A DNA stretch of 64,000 nt from Bacteroidales bacterium (GTDB lineage Bacteria; Bacteroidota; Bacteroidia; Bacteroidales; VadinHA17). This document shows, piece by piece, positions 20,808-29,257 of this stretch. Both the position numbers and the translations under genes were made by a program. The stretch covers positions 62,001 through 126,000 of the forward strand of contig JADKBK010000006.1 of the NCBI GenBank assembly GCA_016715075.1. The letters run 5' to 3'. Within the stretch, counting starts at the first letter, position 1; each line of letters opens with the position of its first letter. The notes beneath the pieces are model-generated. The model worked only from the letters and a program-made list of their open reading frames with translations, did not search any database and had not been told where the DNA came from.

Positions 20808-22902
20808 ATGAAATTGGGTCGCAGTATCAAAAAAATCATCTATTCATCATGGTTTCTGGCAGCGATTCCTGCATTGGCTATTATAATGTTCCTTCCTCCG
20901 ATTGGTTCAAAATATAAATTTGAAATTAAGGAGGGTCTTAAAAATGACGGAAAGTATATTTATTATGATCTGAATGCTGACAGTATCTCTGAATTGATAA
21001 TTGCAGGTAAAGGGAACCCTTTGTTTTTTGTAACTATCAGAAATAAAGACTACCAGATTTATGATCAATGGAATTTTAAAGATAGTATCGCCCCAAGCAT
21101 ATCTGAGGTCTTTACAGGTAATTTTGATCATGATAAATTCAGTGAGATTTACTTTTTAGTTCAAGAGAGATTCATTGTTCCTAAATGTAAATGAAATCCT
21201 CCAGCCTTCAGGCACAAAAATGGAAAGGATATTTATTACAGGGTAGGCGTATTCCAATGGTCAGGTGGCCGCTGTCCTTAAACCTGCAGGATTTTATGAT
21301 GAAGACAGTGATGGAAAGGATGAGGTATATTTCAGTATTTCATCCGCTTTTAAGTTAGGACCCAGAAGATTGTATTGTTTTGATCTTAGTCACAAAAATC
21401 TTACTTTAAGTCAGAAATGCGGTTCCATATGTCTTGATCCAAAAATGGAGGATAGCGATGGCGATCTCCATCCTGAAATATTCGGAACATCTTCAGCCTC
21501 AGGAAACTATAACAGAAATGTTCCTTATTCGGATAGCAGCACCTGGCTGATGGTATTCAATGACAGGCTTGGATTTGAATTTCCTCCCGTCGAATTTCCG
21601 GGATTTGCGAATAGCCTGGTATACCTTCCTTATAAAAATGAAAATTCAAAGGATATGTTTATGCCACATGTCAACGGGACTGATACATCAGTCCTCAAAT
21701 CCAGGATAATGCTTTATTCAATCAATGGTAAGCTTGTAAGGTATCGCCTTCTCGATAAATTTAGATACCCTAATCAAAGTAAAATATTTATTATAAAGTC
21801 ATTGCCAGCAGACAGAATTTACCTTTTAGCCGATAAATTTTTTGAATTGAATGACAGACTTGATGTGATCAGAACTGTAGCACTGCCATTTGGCAAACCT
21901 GTGTCTCAATATCAGGTCGATATTAATGGTGATGGTGCGGATGAATTCATCTTTTATTCTGAATATGAGAAGAAAATGGTGCTATATAATTCAGATTTGA
22001 AAAAACTTACTGAACTTGAATTCCCTACGGAAGATATTAACTGGAAAATTTTTCCCTTTTTTTCCAGCAATCATAAATATGGATTATTTGTCTGTTCGGG
22101 TAAAGATGGTTATATCTTCAGATTCACGAGAAATGATTATTTTATTTTTGGAAAACTCCTGCATCCAGGTATTTATTTAGCAATGTTCTTTTTCATTGTA
22201 ATTATTAAAAAGATTGGAAATTTTCAGATGAAAGCTAAAGAGGATCTGAACAACCGGCTTATTAATCTGCAGCTGCAAGGTATAAAGTCTCAGCTTGATC
22301 CGCACTTTACCTTTAACACACTTAATTCAATAGCTTCTTTAATTTATCTGGAGGACAGACATACGGCTTATGATTACATGCGTAAATTTACACAGCTGTT
22401 GAGGTGTATGCTTAACGACGCCGAAAAGATCTACAGGAATCTTGGTGATGAATTAGAATTTGTGACCACATACCTGGAACTCGAAAAACTTAGATTCGGC
22501 GATAAATTCAATTTTGAAATCGATGTGAGTGAAGATGTGAGCAAGCGTGAACAGGTTCCCAAACTTGTCCTGCAGACCTTTGCAGAAAATGCTGTTAAAC
22601 ATGGAATTATGCCATCTGTGAGCGGTGGTCTGATCAGAATATCCATAATTAAGGAGAAAGACTATCTTAAAATGACGATTGAAGACAACGGAGTAGGCAG
22701 GATACGTGCCGCGGGACAAAGTAATTCGACCGGAAAAGGATTGAAACTGACAAGAGAGTTCTATGAGATATTAAATCAGATAAATAAAAGGCCAATCACA
22801 TATCAGATTACTGATCTGTATGACAGCTCATCTGAGCCAACAGGCACCAGAGTCGAAGTATGGGTTCCTGTCGACGACTTTTCTGATTACATCAGGAGTT
22901 GA
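20808..22902 (+). pseudogene. LytS-type sensor histidine kinase with repeat-containing sensor domain (frame broken)
   Basis: The N-terminal frame (20808-21194) has one membrane helix (SWFLAAIPALAIIMF) and begins an extracytoplasmic domain. The second frame (21265-22902) carries DxDxDG-type repeats (DEDSDGKDEVYF, DSDGDLHPEIFG, DINGDGADEFIFY), a second membrane helix near 22160-22215, and a His_kinase domain with the phospho-acceptor region QLDPHFTFNTLN and an ATPase domain (ENAVKHGIM, DNGVG). A one-base break near 21158-21175 and an in-frame TAG at 21244 separate the pieces, while the coding sense continues in between (DSLFLNVNEILQPSG). FG-GAP-like propeller sensing is inference from the repeats. 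Directly downstream of its response regulator. Confidence 0.82.
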
Positions 22903-22960
22903 AAATGAATATCCGGGGATTCACTGACCTGATATCCGGATTAAATTTGGGATATATATA

Positions 22961-23380
22961 TTAAAGGTACTTCCTGTCTTCCAGCGGGACTTCAAAATAT
23001 TTGTTGTAGATTTTTACGTCAGGCCCTTTCTTCTCTTCTATTTTATTACCTCTTATCTTATATGTGCACTTTTCACCGGCAATACCTGAAAAATAGATAT
23101 TGAACTCCTTTCCATTCTCATCAATCATTATTATCCTGACCATATGAAGGTATTTCATACTGTTTAGCTGTGCCGAGCAAATGGGGCATGTGTAAATGTA
23201 CTCCTCTCCCTTTTTGATCTCAAATGTAGGATGGGTCGTTGTAGTATAATTCCCGAGGTCAGGATTCAGTAAAATCAATCCTCTGTGAGAACGGTTACTA
23301 ATTTTCGCGGCAGCAAGGATTATAGAGATTTTAGGATTCAGATGACCCCTGCAAACTTTACAAAGATATTGTACAGCCAT
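22961..23380 (-). CDS. Conserved hypothetical protein with two CxxC motifs
   Basis: A 139-residue soluble protein with CKVC near the N-terminus and CPIC in the middle (about residue 70), which could form one zinc ribbon. The spacer between them is long, and the second half contains a beta-rich segment (YIYTCPICSAQL, IIMIDENGKEFNIYFSGI). I do not recognise a named family. It is divergent from the hydrogenase operon and convergent with the kinase gene. Confidence 0.65.
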   Translation of the reverse strand: MAVQYLCKVCRGHLNPKISIILAAAKISNRSHRGLILLNPDLGNYTTTTHPTFEIKKGEEYIYTCPICSAQLNSMKYLHMVRIIMIDENGKEFNIYFSGIAGEKCTYKIRGNKIEEKKGPDVKIYNKYFEVPLEDRKYL

Positions 23381-23670
23381 GATATACCTCCATTTTGTTA
23401 ATTGTTTAATACTCTTATTTGCAACAGTTCATCCAAGATAATCAAAATTTTCACCAATGTCAATTTTTCCGACCTGTTTTGATGTGGTTTAATCCCGGAA
23501 TCAGTGAATTTTTCAATGATGCGATTTAAAGTAAATTCCTCTAAGCCGGATAGTCAGATAGTCCCTGTGGGTTTAAGAATTACCATTGTCCCTGGCAATT
23601 TAGACTTTTGAATACGTTAAACGTCTGTATGACAATAGTATATATTGTAAAGATTTGTTTTTTTACAACT

Positions 23671-23712
23671 ATCATTCTTTCTTTATTTTCATTCTAAATT
23701 AGCAAGAATGAT
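23671..23712. promoter_or_regulatory. Spaced inverted repeat upstream of the hydrogenase operon
   Basis: ATCATTCTT (23671-23679) is repeated in inverted orientation as AAGAATGAT (23704-23712), with a related TTCATTCT between them. It lies about 105 to 145 bases before hydC. The gap 23381-23817 (437 bases) is otherwise AT-rich and holds only this dyad and the Rex-like site. Confidence 0.4.
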
Positions 23713-23736
23713 ATTTTTAGGTTTTTTTTAAAAGTA

Positions 23737-23754
23737 TTGTTATTAAATTAACAG
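23737..23754. promoter_or_regulatory. Rex-like operator before the NADH-linked hydrogenase genes
   Basis: TTGTTAT, four bases, then TTAACAG: an 18-base dyad that matches the clostridial-type Rex consensus TTGTTAA-N4-TTAACAA at 12 of 14 positions. It lies 64 bases before the hydC start. Rex is the NADH/NAD+-sensing repressor; a hydrogenase using NADH is a plausible target. No rex gene is in the window. Confidence 0.5.
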
Positions 23755-23817
23755 CACTTTATAAACCCAGGTTTAAAAGCTAACTGATCTATTTAATTAC
23801 TTAAAAATTGTCAAGAA

Positions 23818-24282
23818 ATGTACCAGGTAGGAAATCTAGTTAAGGAGTTGTCTGATAAACATGGCCACACACGTGAGAACCTTATTCCGATTCTTCAGGA
23901 TATCGTTCATAAGTATAATTATCTTACTGATGAGGCTATGGTTGAAGTTGCAAAAGAGCTTGATATTTCAGCAGCAGAAGTTTACGGGACAGCTTCATTT
24001 TACACTTTTCTCGATACACAGGAGAGAGGAAAGTATGTTATAAGAATTTGTAAGACAATCACATGTTCAATGAAAGGTAAAAGTGATATTATTCATACTC
24101 TTGAAGATATACTTAAGATTAAAGTTGGCGAGACAACTGCCGACAAACAATTCAGCCTTATTGAGACAAATTGTATAGGGTGGTGTCATAAAGCTCCTGC
24201 AATCCTGATAAATGATATGCCATATACTGAGCTGACACCAGAAAAAGTAAGTGAGATTATTAAAGATTATATGAAAAAATAA
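23818..24282 (+). CDS. hydC: [FeFe] hydrogenase gamma subunit, NuoE-like
   Basis: A 154-residue thioredoxin-fold [2Fe-2S] subunit. The cluster cysteines lie in CKTITC and CIGWC, the CX4C plus CX3C pattern of NuoE/HydC proteins. The N-terminal helical part (LIPILQDIVHKYNYLTDEAMVEVAKELDI) is typical. It passes electrons between the flavin subunit and the rest of the complex. First gene of hydCBA; 14 bases separate it from the next gene. Confidence 0.92.
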   Translation: MYQVGNLVKELSDKHGHTRENLIPILQDIVHKYNYLTDEAMVEVAKELDISAAEVYGTASFYTFLDTQERGKYVIRICKTITCSMKGKSDIIHTLEDILKIKVGETTADKQFSLIETNCIGWCHKAPAILINDMPYTELTPEKVSEIIKDYMKK

Positions 24283-24296
24283 AAATCCGGATTAAG

Positions 24297-25457
24297 ATGG
24301 AAAATAATGGATTAAACAAGGTTGACCTGATATTCGAGAAAATAGATACGAAAGAGGTTTTGATAAAGGCTTTTAAAATGAGTAATGCTGAAATTATCCA
24401 GCACATGCTTGATTCCGGTCTGAAAGGACGAGGGGGGGCCGGTTTTCCGACGGGCTTAAAATGGAAATATACTGCCGCTGAGCCCAGTCCTGAAAAATAT
24501 ATTGTATGCAATGCTGATGAAGGTGAGCCAGGAACATTTAAGGACCGGGAGATCCTTGACAGGGTATCAAATAAGGTTCATGGCGGAATGGCAATAGCAG
24601 GAAAGGCTATCGGTGCCAGAAGCGGTATAGTATACCTCAGGGGGGAATACCGGTATCTGCTTCCAAAACTGATGATTGAACTCGACTCTTTTCATAAGAT
24701 GATACATGAGATAGGTTATGATTTTAATATTGAATACCGTATGGGAAGCGGGGCATATATCTGCGGTGAGGAGAGCGCCCTTTTTGAATCCATTGAAGGA
24801 AAAAGGGGTGAGCCAAGAAATAAGCCGCCCTATCCGACAGTCTCGGGTGTGTTCGAGAAACCTACCTCTATAAATAACGTTGAGACTCTTGTTACTGCCG
24901 TAATGATCATTTTTCACGGATCAAAGAACTTTACTCAGTACGGAACCAAAGATTCAAGAGGATCAAAAGTTTTTTCAGTATCCGGAGATACACCCACACC
25001 TGGTATTTTTGAACTCGAACTCGGAATGACAGTTCAGCATTTCGTAAATGAGTTCGGGGATGGTGATACAAAAGCTGTACAGGTTGGAGGAGCATCAGGT
25101 TTTTGTGTTCCAAGAAAAAAATTCGCAGAGACAATAATAGGTTTTGAAGGTGTTCCGACAGGTGGTTCAATGAAGCTTTTCAATAGTTCCCGGTCGATGT
25201 ATAATGTTCTTCATAATTACCTTGATTTTTTCGCGGAGGAATCCTGCGGACAGTGTACTCCATGCCGTGTCGGCTGCCAGCAATTGCTTAAAGGAGTTGA
25301 AAAGGTTAAAAAAGGTGAATCCAAGTCAACGTACCTCACAGAGCTGATGAAACTTGCCGATACCATGAAGATTGCTGCCAAATGCGGTCTGGGGCAATCA
25401 GTAGGCAATGCATTTAAATCAATTGTCAGCAACTTTAAAGAGGAGATCATTTATTAA
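24297..25457 (+). CDS. hydB: [FeFe] hydrogenase beta subunit, NuoF-like flavoprotein (short form)
   Basis: A 386-residue NADH-binding flavoprotein. It has the glycine-rich NADH/FMN region GRGGAGFPTGLKWKY (about residues 42-57), the acidic FMN segment YIVCNADEGEPGTFKDRE and the [4Fe-4S] ligands C317, C320, C323 (SCGQCTPCRVGC) and C363. It stops soon after the last ligand. HydB of electron-bifurcating enzymes, about 600 residues, has an extra N-terminal [2Fe-2S] domain and a C-terminal domain for two [4Fe-4S] clusters; both are missing here. The stop is clean and the next gene follows after 24 bases, so it is not a visible frameshift. Confidence 0.92.
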   Translation: MENNGLNKVDLIFEKIDTKEVLIKAFKMSNAEIIQHMLDSGLKGRGGAGFPTGLKWKYTAAEPSPEKYIVCNADEGEPGTFKDREILDRVSNKVHGGMAIAGKAIGARSGIVYLRGEYRYLLPKLMIELDSFHKMIHEIGYDFNIEYRMGSGAYICGEESALFESIEGKRGEPRNKPPYPTVSGVFEKPTSINNVETLVTAVMIIFHGSKNFTQYGTKDSRGSKVFSVSGDTPTPGIFELELGMTVQHFVNEFGDGDTKAVQVGGASGFCVPRKKFAETIIGFEGVPTGGSMKLFNSSRSMYNVLHNYLDFFAEESCGQCTPCRVGCQQLLKGVEKVKKGESKSTYLTELMKLADTMKIAAKCGLGQSVGNAFKSIVSNFKEEIIY

Positions 25458-25481
25458 CAATCCAATCAAAAACAGCGAATC

Positions 25482-27263
25482 ATGATAAATCTACTTATAA
25501 ATGACCAGAAAGTATCTGTTGAGCCGGGAACTACAGTCCTGGCTGCTGCCAAGAAACTGAAAATAAACATTCCTACCCTGTGTAACCATGATGACCTCTG
25601 TGTTGCAGGCAACTGCCGCGTTTGCGTTGTTGAACAGAAAGGTGCCAGAACACTCGTGGCATCATGTGCGACTCCGGCTGCAGAGGGCATGGAAATCCAC
25701 ACCAATACCCTTAAGGTAAGAAATGCCCGCAAACATATTGTAGAGCTGCTTCTTACAGAACACAGATCGGATTGTACAAAATGTTATAAAAATCAGAATT
25801 GCGAACTTCAGTCGCTGGCCAATGAATTTGCATTCGGTGATACTATTTTCCTTGATCTTGTTGAAGACCATAAATATAATATTGACAGATCCTCTCCTTC
25901 ATTTACGAAGGATGACAGTAAATGCATCAGGTGCCAGCGCTGCGTAAGGACCTGTTCAGAACTTCAGCATGTGTCAGCAATTGCTGTTGCTAACAAAGGA
26001 GCACACCAGAAGATATCATCATTTCATGATAAACCGATGAGCCATGTGGTTTGTACCAACTGCGGTCAGTGTGTAAACCGTTGTCCGACAGGAGCGCTTG
26101 TTGAAAAGACATATATCGATCAGGTATGGGATGCTATTTATGACCCTGAAAAACATGTGGTAGTTCAGACAGCTCCGGCTGTCAGGGTTGCCCTCGGTGA
26201 AGACCTTGGATATGATCCCGGGCAGAGAGTGACAGGAAAGATGGTTAATGCCCTGAAGCAGCTTGGATTCAATTCAGTTCTTGATACTGATTTTTCAGCT
26301 GACCTTACAATTATGGAAGAGGGGACAGAGCTGCTCGTCAGACTGAAGAAGGCTCTCGTCGACGGCAATAAGAAAATTTCCCTTCCTATGTTTACCTCCT
26401 GTTCACCAGGATGGATTAAATTCATAGAGCATAAATATCCTGAATTCCTTCCTAATCTGTCATCCTGCAAATCACCACAGCAGATGTTTGGAGCACTTGC
26501 CAAAACATACTATGCCAAAAAAAGGAATATTGACCCTTCGAAAATAGTCTCGGTATCTATCATGCCATGTACAGCCAAGAAATTTGAGGCTGACAGACCC
26601 GAGATGAGAGCCAGTGGCTTCAAGGATGTTGATTACGTTCTGACAACAAGAGAACTTGCCGTGATGATCAAACAGGCCGGTATCGACTTCAGAAACCTTG
26701 ATGAGGCAAACTATGATTCAATAATGGGAGAATCTACTGGTGCAGCTGTGATTTTCGGTGCAACAGGAGGGGTTATGGAAGCCGCCCTGCGTACGGCATA
26801 CGAGATTGTTACGGGCCGCGAGGTTCCGTTCGGAAACCTGAATATCACTCCTGTGAGAGGCATGGAAGGCGTTAAAGAAGCCACCGTGAAAATTGAAGGA
26901 TGCGTGGAAGCATGGAAGTTCCTTGAAGGAGCTGAACTCAAAGTTGCCATTGCACATGGCCTGGTAAATGCCAATAAAATAATGAAGCTGGTACAGGCAG
27001 GTAAAGCTAACTACCATTTTATTGAAATAATGGCATGCCCGGGTGGATGTATCGGTGGTGGAGGCCAGCCTATTCCGACAAATATGCAGATAAGGAAAAA
27101 CCGGATGAAAGCCATTTACTCGGAAGATGAACATATGGTACTAAGGAAATCACACCTTAATCCTGATGTTATTGCTATCTATAAGGAGTTTCTGGATGCA
27201 CCTAACAGTCACAAGTCACATGAACTGTTGCATACAAACTACGTGGAACGAGAAAACTATTAA
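25482..27263 (+). CDS. hydA: [FeFe] hydrogenase catalytic subunit
   Basis: 593 residues. Domains in order: [2Fe-2S] domain (C34, C40/C45, C48, C62), His/Cys-ligated [4Fe-4S] segment (HRSDCTKCYKNQNC, about 95-108), two [4Fe-4S] motifs (CIRCQRCVRTC and CTNCGQCVNRCP, about 145-200), and the H-cluster domain. Its three signatures are L1 TSCSPGW (305-311; Ser replaces the second Cys of TSCCP), L2 MPCTAKK (361-367) and L3 EIMACPGGCIGGGGQP (515-530; C519 and C523). It ends without the C-terminal [2Fe-2S] extension of some trimeric enzymes. Reduces protons or oxidises H2 with NADH through HydB/HydC. Maturases HydEFG are not in the window. Confidence 0.95.
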   Translation: MINLLINDQKVSVEPGTTVLAAAKKLKINIPTLCNHDDLCVAGNCRVCVVEQKGARTLVASCATPAAEGMEIHTNTLKVRNARKHIVELLLTEHRSDCTKCYKNQNCELQSLANEFAFGDTIFLDLVEDHKYNIDRSSPSFTKDDSKCIRCQRCVRTCSELQHVSAIAVANKGAHQKISSFHDKPMSHVVCTNCGQCVNRCPTGALVEKTYIDQVWDAIYDPEKHVVVQTAPAVRVALGEDLGYDPGQRVTGKMVNALKQLGFNSVLDTDFSADLTIMEEGTELLVRLKKALVDGNKKISLPMFTSCSPGWIKFIEHKYPEFLPNLSSCKSPQQMFGALAKTYYAKKRNIDPSKIVSVSIMPCTAKKFEADRPEMRASGFKDVDYVLTTRELAVMIKQAGIDFRNLDEANYDSIMGESTGAAVIFGATGGVMEAALRTAYEIVTGREVPFGNLNITPVRGMEGVKEATVKIEGCVEAWKFLEGAELKVAIAHGLVNANKIMKLVQAGKANYHFIEIMACPGGCIGGGGQPIPTNMQIRKNRMKAIYSEDEHMVLRKSHLNPDVIAIYKEFLDAPNSHKSHELLHTNYVERENY

Positions 27264-27297
27264 ATTTAACTTAACCTGAACCTGACCTTAATGAGAG

Positions 27298-27319
27298 GAG
27301 CCGTTGCATGCAACGGCTC
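27298..27319. repeat. Perfect palindrome with core CGTTGCATGCAACG (copy 1)
   Basis: A 22-base perfect inverted repeat 35 bases after the hydA stop, with GAGC/GCTC flanking the 14-base core. It could end the hydrogenase transcript as a hairpin, but no T-run follows. The same core occurs in the palindrome at 28073-28100. Confidence 0.75.
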
Positions 27320-27384
27320 TTCCTGTTTCCGGATACTTTTGATTACTCAGATTGATAAAACAGCTGTCGTTTTGATTCTATTCA

Positions 27385-27392
27385 TACATTTG
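27385..27392 (+). promoter_or_regulatory. -7 promoter box (TACATTTG) of the unknown gene at 27418
   Basis: A perfect TAnnTTTG 26 bases before the start codon. No -33 TTG at the usual spacing. Confidence 0.45.
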
Positions 27393-27417
27393 TATTGATA
27401 TTTCAAGCGATACAACT

Positions 27418-28076
27418 ATGGCAGAATTTTTAACCAGGGAGGAAATTAAAACATACTATGATAAACTCCTCCACAAGACCGGATACATTAAAACTCTGAA
27501 GAAAAATATAAATGATGCTAAAATCGAGCAGATTTTAAATTATGCAAGAGAGGTCTATATGGAATCAATAATCAGGATTGAGCGTGAGGAGGGGGAATTC
27601 CATCCGGTCACTCCTATATTTTCCCTCCATGTCCCTTGTCAACAGATATTTTTGTCTTGCCGAATGGTATTAAACTCGATGCCTTTACTTATCGAGATCA
27701 GTTAAAATACTGGCTCCTATCCTCAAAAAGAGTAATGCAGATTATAGAGGATAATAAAAAGCCCGGCGACAAAAAAATAATCCCTGCCGGTGATTTAAGA
27801 TTAGAAGATGTATTAATAGGAAGTGAATCAGTTGAAGAGGTTAAAAGTTATTATAATTTCAGACGACATAAATATAGCTACCTGTCAAAATTTCTAAGGA
27901 TCCTTCAATCAATGGGATATTTTAAAAGGAGGCTTTCGAGCCCGGAATTTCAGGCTATTGGAAGGAACGATTTTGATGATCCGACATTTAATGACAGGAA
28001 TGATTATATCCCCCCTCCATTGAATGAACTTTATAAATACCCTGAATTCAGGGATATTCCACACCCAAAAAAGTAG
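27418..28076 (+). pseudogene. Unknown conserved-looking protein, one frameshift
   Basis: Two overlapping open frames (27418-27705 and 27636-28076) appear to be one gene of about 215 residues. The first encodes a helical N-terminus (FLTREEIKTYYDKLLHKTGYIK), the second a basic, Tyr/Arg-rich C-terminal half (YYNFRRHKYSYLSKFLRILQSMGYFKRR) that ends in a Pro-rich tail. The frame must change around 27600-27635. I do not recognise the family. The gene is bracketed by two palindromes with the same core, and its stop codon lies inside the second one. Confidence 0.55.
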
Positions 28077-28100
28077 AGACGTTGCATGCAACGTCTCTAC
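28073..28100. repeat. Perfect palindrome with core CGTTGCATGCAACG (copy 2)
   Basis: A 28-base perfect inverted repeat, GTAGAGA + core + TCTCTAC, that contains the stop codon of the preceding gene. As RNA it would form a strong hairpin in either direction, between that gene and the tRNA. Confidence 0.8.
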
Positions 28101-28123
28101 TTTATGTTTATCGGTATCCATCC

Positions 28124-28199
28124 TGGTCGGTCCGGAGGGGATCGAACCCTCGACACCATGATTAAGAGTCATGTACTCTACCAGCTGAGCTACGGACCG
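28124..28199 (-). tRNA. tRNA-Lys (anticodon CTT)
   Basis: Read on the minus strand, a 76-base cloverleaf: acceptor arms CGGTCCG/CGGACCG, D-loop AGCTCAGCTGGTAGAG, anticodon stem CATGA/TCATG around the loop CTCTTAA (anticodon CTT), T-arm GAGGG-TTCGATC-CCCTC, discriminator A and an encoded CCA end. It reads AAG lysine codons. Confidence 0.95.
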
Positions 28200-28233
28200 G
28201 GGTATACCTAAAACCAGCTTGTTCTAATTAAGT

Positions 28234-28869
28234 TCACTGATTTTTGTGTTTTTTACTTTTCTTAACAACATTCAGGTCTAAATCATCGCCTGGCACCCCT
28301 TTTATCTTTTTCAGAAGCCATGCCATGTTTTCACCAAGAACCCTCATTGTTGCCATTCCCTCCTCATCCTTCAGCACATCACCTTTTTCTCTCCCTATGG
28401 CTATATTCCAATAGGATGATCCGGGAATTATCATTTCATTTATCAGGAAGAAATGGTTTAAGCTGTCAAAAGCATGGATTGCACCGGCTCTTCTCACGGC
28501 AATAACAGCAGCGCCCGGTTTTCGTCTGAGAGGATTGCCTGCAGCACGAAGCGAATAACCTGCCACATCAATAAGCGCTTTTGCTTCAACTGAGAGATCT
28601 GCAAAATATACAGGAGAACCTATAATTATTGCATCAGCTTTCACCATTTTATCAATACACTCGTTTATAACATCATTCTTCTGATGACAGCGCCCGTCTT
28701 TCTTCTTCCTGCATTTCATACAGGCTATACATCCTGAGACATTTTTACCGCCAAGCTGAAAGAACTCAGTTTTTATACCCTCTTTCTCAAGGGCTTTAAA
28801 TACTTCATTGATAAGTATCTCGGTGTTTCCACCCTTCCTGGGACTGCAGTTTATGCCTAATACTTTCAT
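28234..28869 (-). CDS. Flavodoxin-fold NAD(P)H-dependent FMN reductase-like protein
   Basis: A 211-residue protein of the iron-sulfur flavoprotein/WrbA-like superfamily. The FMN loop is GINCSPRKGGNTEIL (residues 4-18), and Cys residues in GCIACMKCRKKKDGRC (about 46-61) form a CxxCxxC pattern typical of iron-sulfur flavoproteins. GSPVYFADLSVEAKALID follows. It has its own promoter (28897-28929). A general electron-transfer or quinone-reductase role is likely; the partner is unknown. Confidence 0.85.
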   Translation of the reverse strand: MKVLGINCSPRKGGNTEILINEVFKALEKEGIKTEFFQLGGKNVSGCIACMKCRKKKDGRCHQKNDVINECIDKMVKADAIIIGSPVYFADLSVEAKALIDVAGYSLRAAGNPLRRKPGAAVIAVRRAGAIHAFDSLNHFFLINEMIIPGSSYWNIAIGREKGDVLKDEEGMATMRVLGENMAWLLKKIKGVPGDDLDLNVVKKSKKHKNQ

Positions 28870-28896
28870 CGTATTTTTTTCTAATTCAGATATTTA

Positions 28897-28929
28897 CAAA
28901 GATATTGATTTCTTCTTTTTAACCGCAAA
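28897..28929 (-). promoter_or_regulatory. Complete Bacteroidota promoter of the flavoprotein gene (TTTG-N21-TATCTTTG)
   Basis: On the minus strand a -33 TTTG (28926-28929) and a perfect -7 TATCTTTG (28897-28904) are separated by 21 bases, the usual spacing. The ATG is 27 bases further on. The -33 box lies inside the left copy of the CGCAAAG repeat. Confidence 0.6.
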
Positions 28930-29225
28930 GTCCGCAAAGTCTTTACGCAAAGTGCCCCACCTATGAAATATATGAACTTCAAGATTAATAACTTAATAGA
29001 GAATTGAACATTCCTTCTCATTTACCCTCTTCCCCCTAAAGAGGGTTCAAGAACTTCCATTATCTTGATTTCAAGCCCCCTTCAGGGAGTTGGGGGTTAA
29101 AAATGATGAATGAAAGATCTGGTATTGAAGTAGAAGAGTTATAAAGTAGTTCGCAAAGGACTTATTAGAGATTATTTTTCTTTGCGTTCTTTGCGAATTT
29201 CTTATAATACTTTGCGTTTAAAAAG
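28915..29225. repeat. 311-base intergenic block with inverted CTTTTTAA(C/A)CGCAAAGT ends
   Basis: The left end (28915-28931) and the right end (29209-29225, inverted) agree at 16 of 17 bases. Additional CGCAAAG copies sit next to both. Between them, 29020-29100 is a hairpin-forming G/C block related to 46983-47060. No open reading frame of note is inside. No target-site duplication could be made out. The gap 28870-29257 holds only this block and the promoter. Confidence 0.55.
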
Positions 29226-29257
29226 ACTTTATAAATACTTCCAAAAATGCGAGATTT

